Position numbers and translations under genes: made by a program | Shown here: positions 12,502 through 13,973 of the stretch, piece after piece | Layout: each line of letters begins with the position of its first letter | Numbering within the stretch: position 1 is the stretch's first letter | Assembly (NCBI GenBank): GCA_035504175.1 | Contig: DATJSJ010000115.1 | Span: 1-13,973 of the forward strand | From: DATJSJ01 sp035504175 | Lineage (GTDB): Bacteria > Pseudomonadota > Alphaproteobacteria > Acetobacterales > Acetobacteraceae | Reading direction: 5' to 3' | Length of the DNA stretch: 13,973 nucleotides | The notes under the pieces: generated by a model | Seen by the model: the letters and a program-made list of their open reading frames with translations, nothing else | The model's database searches: none | Told to the model about the DNA's origin: nothing

Positions 12502-13973
12502 TGGGCGAGGTGATGGATGCGGCACGCGTGAGCGCGGGCGAGGTGCTGGCTGCGGGCGCGGACGCGCCGGTGGCACTCGAGGAGATGGCGAACGCGATCC
12601 GTGCGCTGGCGATGGACGCGGTGGAGGCGGCGAAATCCGGCCATCCCGGCATGCCGATGGGCATGGCGACGGTCGCGACGGTGCTGTTCACGCGGTTCCT
12701 CGCTTTCGACCCGGCGCATCCGGACTGGCCGGATCGCGACCGGATCGTGCTCTCGGCCGGGCACGGGTCGATGCTGCTCTACGCGCTGCTGCATCTGACC
12801 GGCTATCCCGGGATGACGATCGAGGCGCTGCGGCGCTTCCGGCAATGGGGCTCGATCACGCCCGGCCATCCGGAATATGGCCACACGCCGGGGGTGGAGA
12901 CGACGACCGGGCCGCTCGGCCAGGGGCTCGCGAACGCGGTTGGCATGGCGATCGCGGAGCGGATGCTGGCGCAGCGCTTCGGCCGCGCGCTGGTCGATCA
13001 CTTCACCTATGTCATCGCCGGCGATGGCTGCCTGATGGAGGGGATCAGCCAGGAGGCGATCTCGCTCGCGGGGCATCTGCGGCTGTCGCGGCTGATCGTG
13101 CTGTTCGACGACAATCAAATCTCGATCGACGGGCCGACTTCGCTCGCCTGTTCCGATGACGTGCCCGCGCGGTTTGCCGCGAGCGGCTGGGCGGTGCGGC
13201 GCGTTGACGGGCATGACGCGGAGGCGGTGGCAGCGGCGATCGCGGCAGCGCGGGAGACGGATGCGCCGTCGCTGATCGCCTGTCGCACGGTGATCGGCTA
13301 TGGCGCGCCGCACCGGCAGGGGACGGAGCAGGCGCATGGCGCGCCGCTGGGCGAGGCGGAGGTGGCCGCGGCGCGCGAGCAGCTCGGCTGGCCGTATCCG
13401 CCGTTCGTGATCCCGCCGGCGATCCGCGCCGCGTGGCAGCAGGCTGGCGAGCGCGGCGCCGTGCGACACCGGGCGTGGCGCGAGCGGCTGGCGGTGCAGG
13501 ATTCGGTGGTGCGCGAGGCGCTCGGTGCGGCCGGTTCGGCGGTGCCGGAGGAGGCGTATGTGGCACTGGAGGCGCTGCGGGCGCGGTGGCTGGCGGAGCC
13601 GCCGGCGATTGCCTCGCGCCAGGCCTCGAAGCTGGTGCTGGATGCGCTGGCGCCGGAGATGCCGAACCTGGTCGGCGGTTCGGCGGATCTGACGCATTCC
13701 AACCTGACGCAGGCGAAGGCGCAGCGCGCGATCGGGCCGGAGGATTTCCACGGCGGCTACATTCATTATGGCGTGCGCGAGCACGCGATGGCGGCGGCGA
13801 TGAACGGCATCGCGCTGCATGGCGGGCTGGTGCCGTATGGCGGCACGTTCCTGTGCTTTTCCGACTACTGCCGGCCGGCGATCCGCTTGTCGGCGTTGAT
13901 GCGGCTGCGGGTCGTCTACGTGATGACGCATGATTCGATCGGGCTCGGCGAGGATGGGCCGACGCATCAGCCG
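12498..13973 (+). CDS. cbbT: Transketolase (CbbT), cut at the 3' end by the window
   Basis: Transketolase moves two-carbon units between sugar phosphates with thiamine diphosphate and Mg2+, rebuilding pentose phosphates in the Calvin cycle. The visible 492 codons (about three quarters of a normal protein) include AAKSGHPGMPMGMA (about 44-57), GPLGQGLANAVGMAIAE, the cofactor motif GDGCLMEGISQEA starting near residue 175, VGGSADLTHSN, GVREHAMAAAMNGIALHGG, and HDSIGLGEDGPTHQP at the window edge. The stop lies outside. Two adjacent ATGs (12498 and 12501) are possible. GGAGGG at 12488-12493 spaces better with the second, while the first gives an ATGA overlap with cbbP. The N terminus is about 23 residues longer than E. 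coli TktA. Gene order cbbF-cbbP-cbbT points to the autotrophic isozyme. Confidence 0.94.
   Translation, partial: MMGEVMDAARVSAGEVLAAGADAPVALEEMANAIRALAMDAVEAAKSGHPGMPMGMATVATVLFTRFLAFDPAHPDWPDRDRIVLSAGHGSMLLYALLHLTGYPGMTIEALRRFRQWGSITPGHPEYGHTPGVETTTGPLGQGLANAVGMAIAERMLAQRFGRALVDHFTYVIAGDGCLMEGISQEAISLAGHLRLSRLIVLFDDNQISIDGPTSLACSDDVPARFAASGWAVRRVDGHDAEAVAAAIAAARETDAPSLIACRTVIGYGAPHRQGTEQAHGAPLGEAEVAAAREQLGWPYPPFVIPPAIRAAWQQAGERGAVRHRAWRERLAVQDSVVREALGAAGSAVPEEAYVALEALRARWLAEPPAIASRQASKLVLDALAPEMPNLVGGSADLTHSNLTQAKAQRAIGPEDFHGGYIHYGVREHAMAAAMNGIALHGGLVPYGGTFLCFSDYCRPAIRLSALMRLRVVYVMTHDSIGLGEDGPTHQP

Noticed and set aside
12357..13967. Open frame of 536 codons on the minus strand across cbbT
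   Set aside because: His/Arg-rich translation opposite an unambiguous transketolase.

Overview
The window is about 14 kb of very GC-rich DNA with strong G/C bias at third codon positions. The gene content (RecO, a GyrA-like ParC, a divergent cbbR next to cbbF-cbbP-cbbT, and a MaoC plus CitE-like pair) suggests an alphaproteobacterium able to fix CO2. It is plausibly a member of the Acetobacteraceae/Rhodospirillales. That placement is an inference from family resemblance and composition, not a database result.

Layout. Positions 1-66 (minus) are the first 22 codons of a gene cut by the window edge, possibly an ECF sigma factor. Positions 222-1567 (minus) hold a translationally coupled MaoC-type hydratase and HpcH/HpaI (CitE-like) lyase pair, which probably adds water to and then cleaves a branched or dicarboxylic acyl-CoA. 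Transcribed away from it at 1723-3953 (plus) are pabB and pabC, which overlap and convert chorismate to p-aminobenzoate for folate. recO (4101-4829) follows on the same strand and meets a small predicted membrane protein (4841-5110, minus) tail to tail. parC (5387-7618, plus) encodes topoisomerase IV subunit A and ends at a 12-bp perfect hairpin. Facing it on the minus strand are a short orphan reading frame (7667-7810) and an O-methyltransferase (7830-8873).

Positions 8874-9434 are the only gene-free stretch over 300 bases. They hold a compact set of nested inverted repeats (9076-9369) that looks like an interspersed palindromic element or a structured RNA.

The right end is the start of a Calvin-Benson-Bassham operon. 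cbbR (minus) is divergent across a 173-bp control region from cbbF (fructose/sedoheptulose bisphosphatase), cbbP (phosphoribulokinase) and cbbT (transketolase, cut by the window end). The three plus-strand genes overlap at their stop/start junctions, so they are very probably translated from one message. Together they regenerate ribulose-1,5-bisphosphate. Aldolase and RuBisCO genes would be expected just beyond the window.

I did not find a convincing new multi-gene system. The strongest unexplained items are the palindrome cluster, the short frame after parC, the acidic single-span membrane protein, and atypical residues in PabC and ParC.
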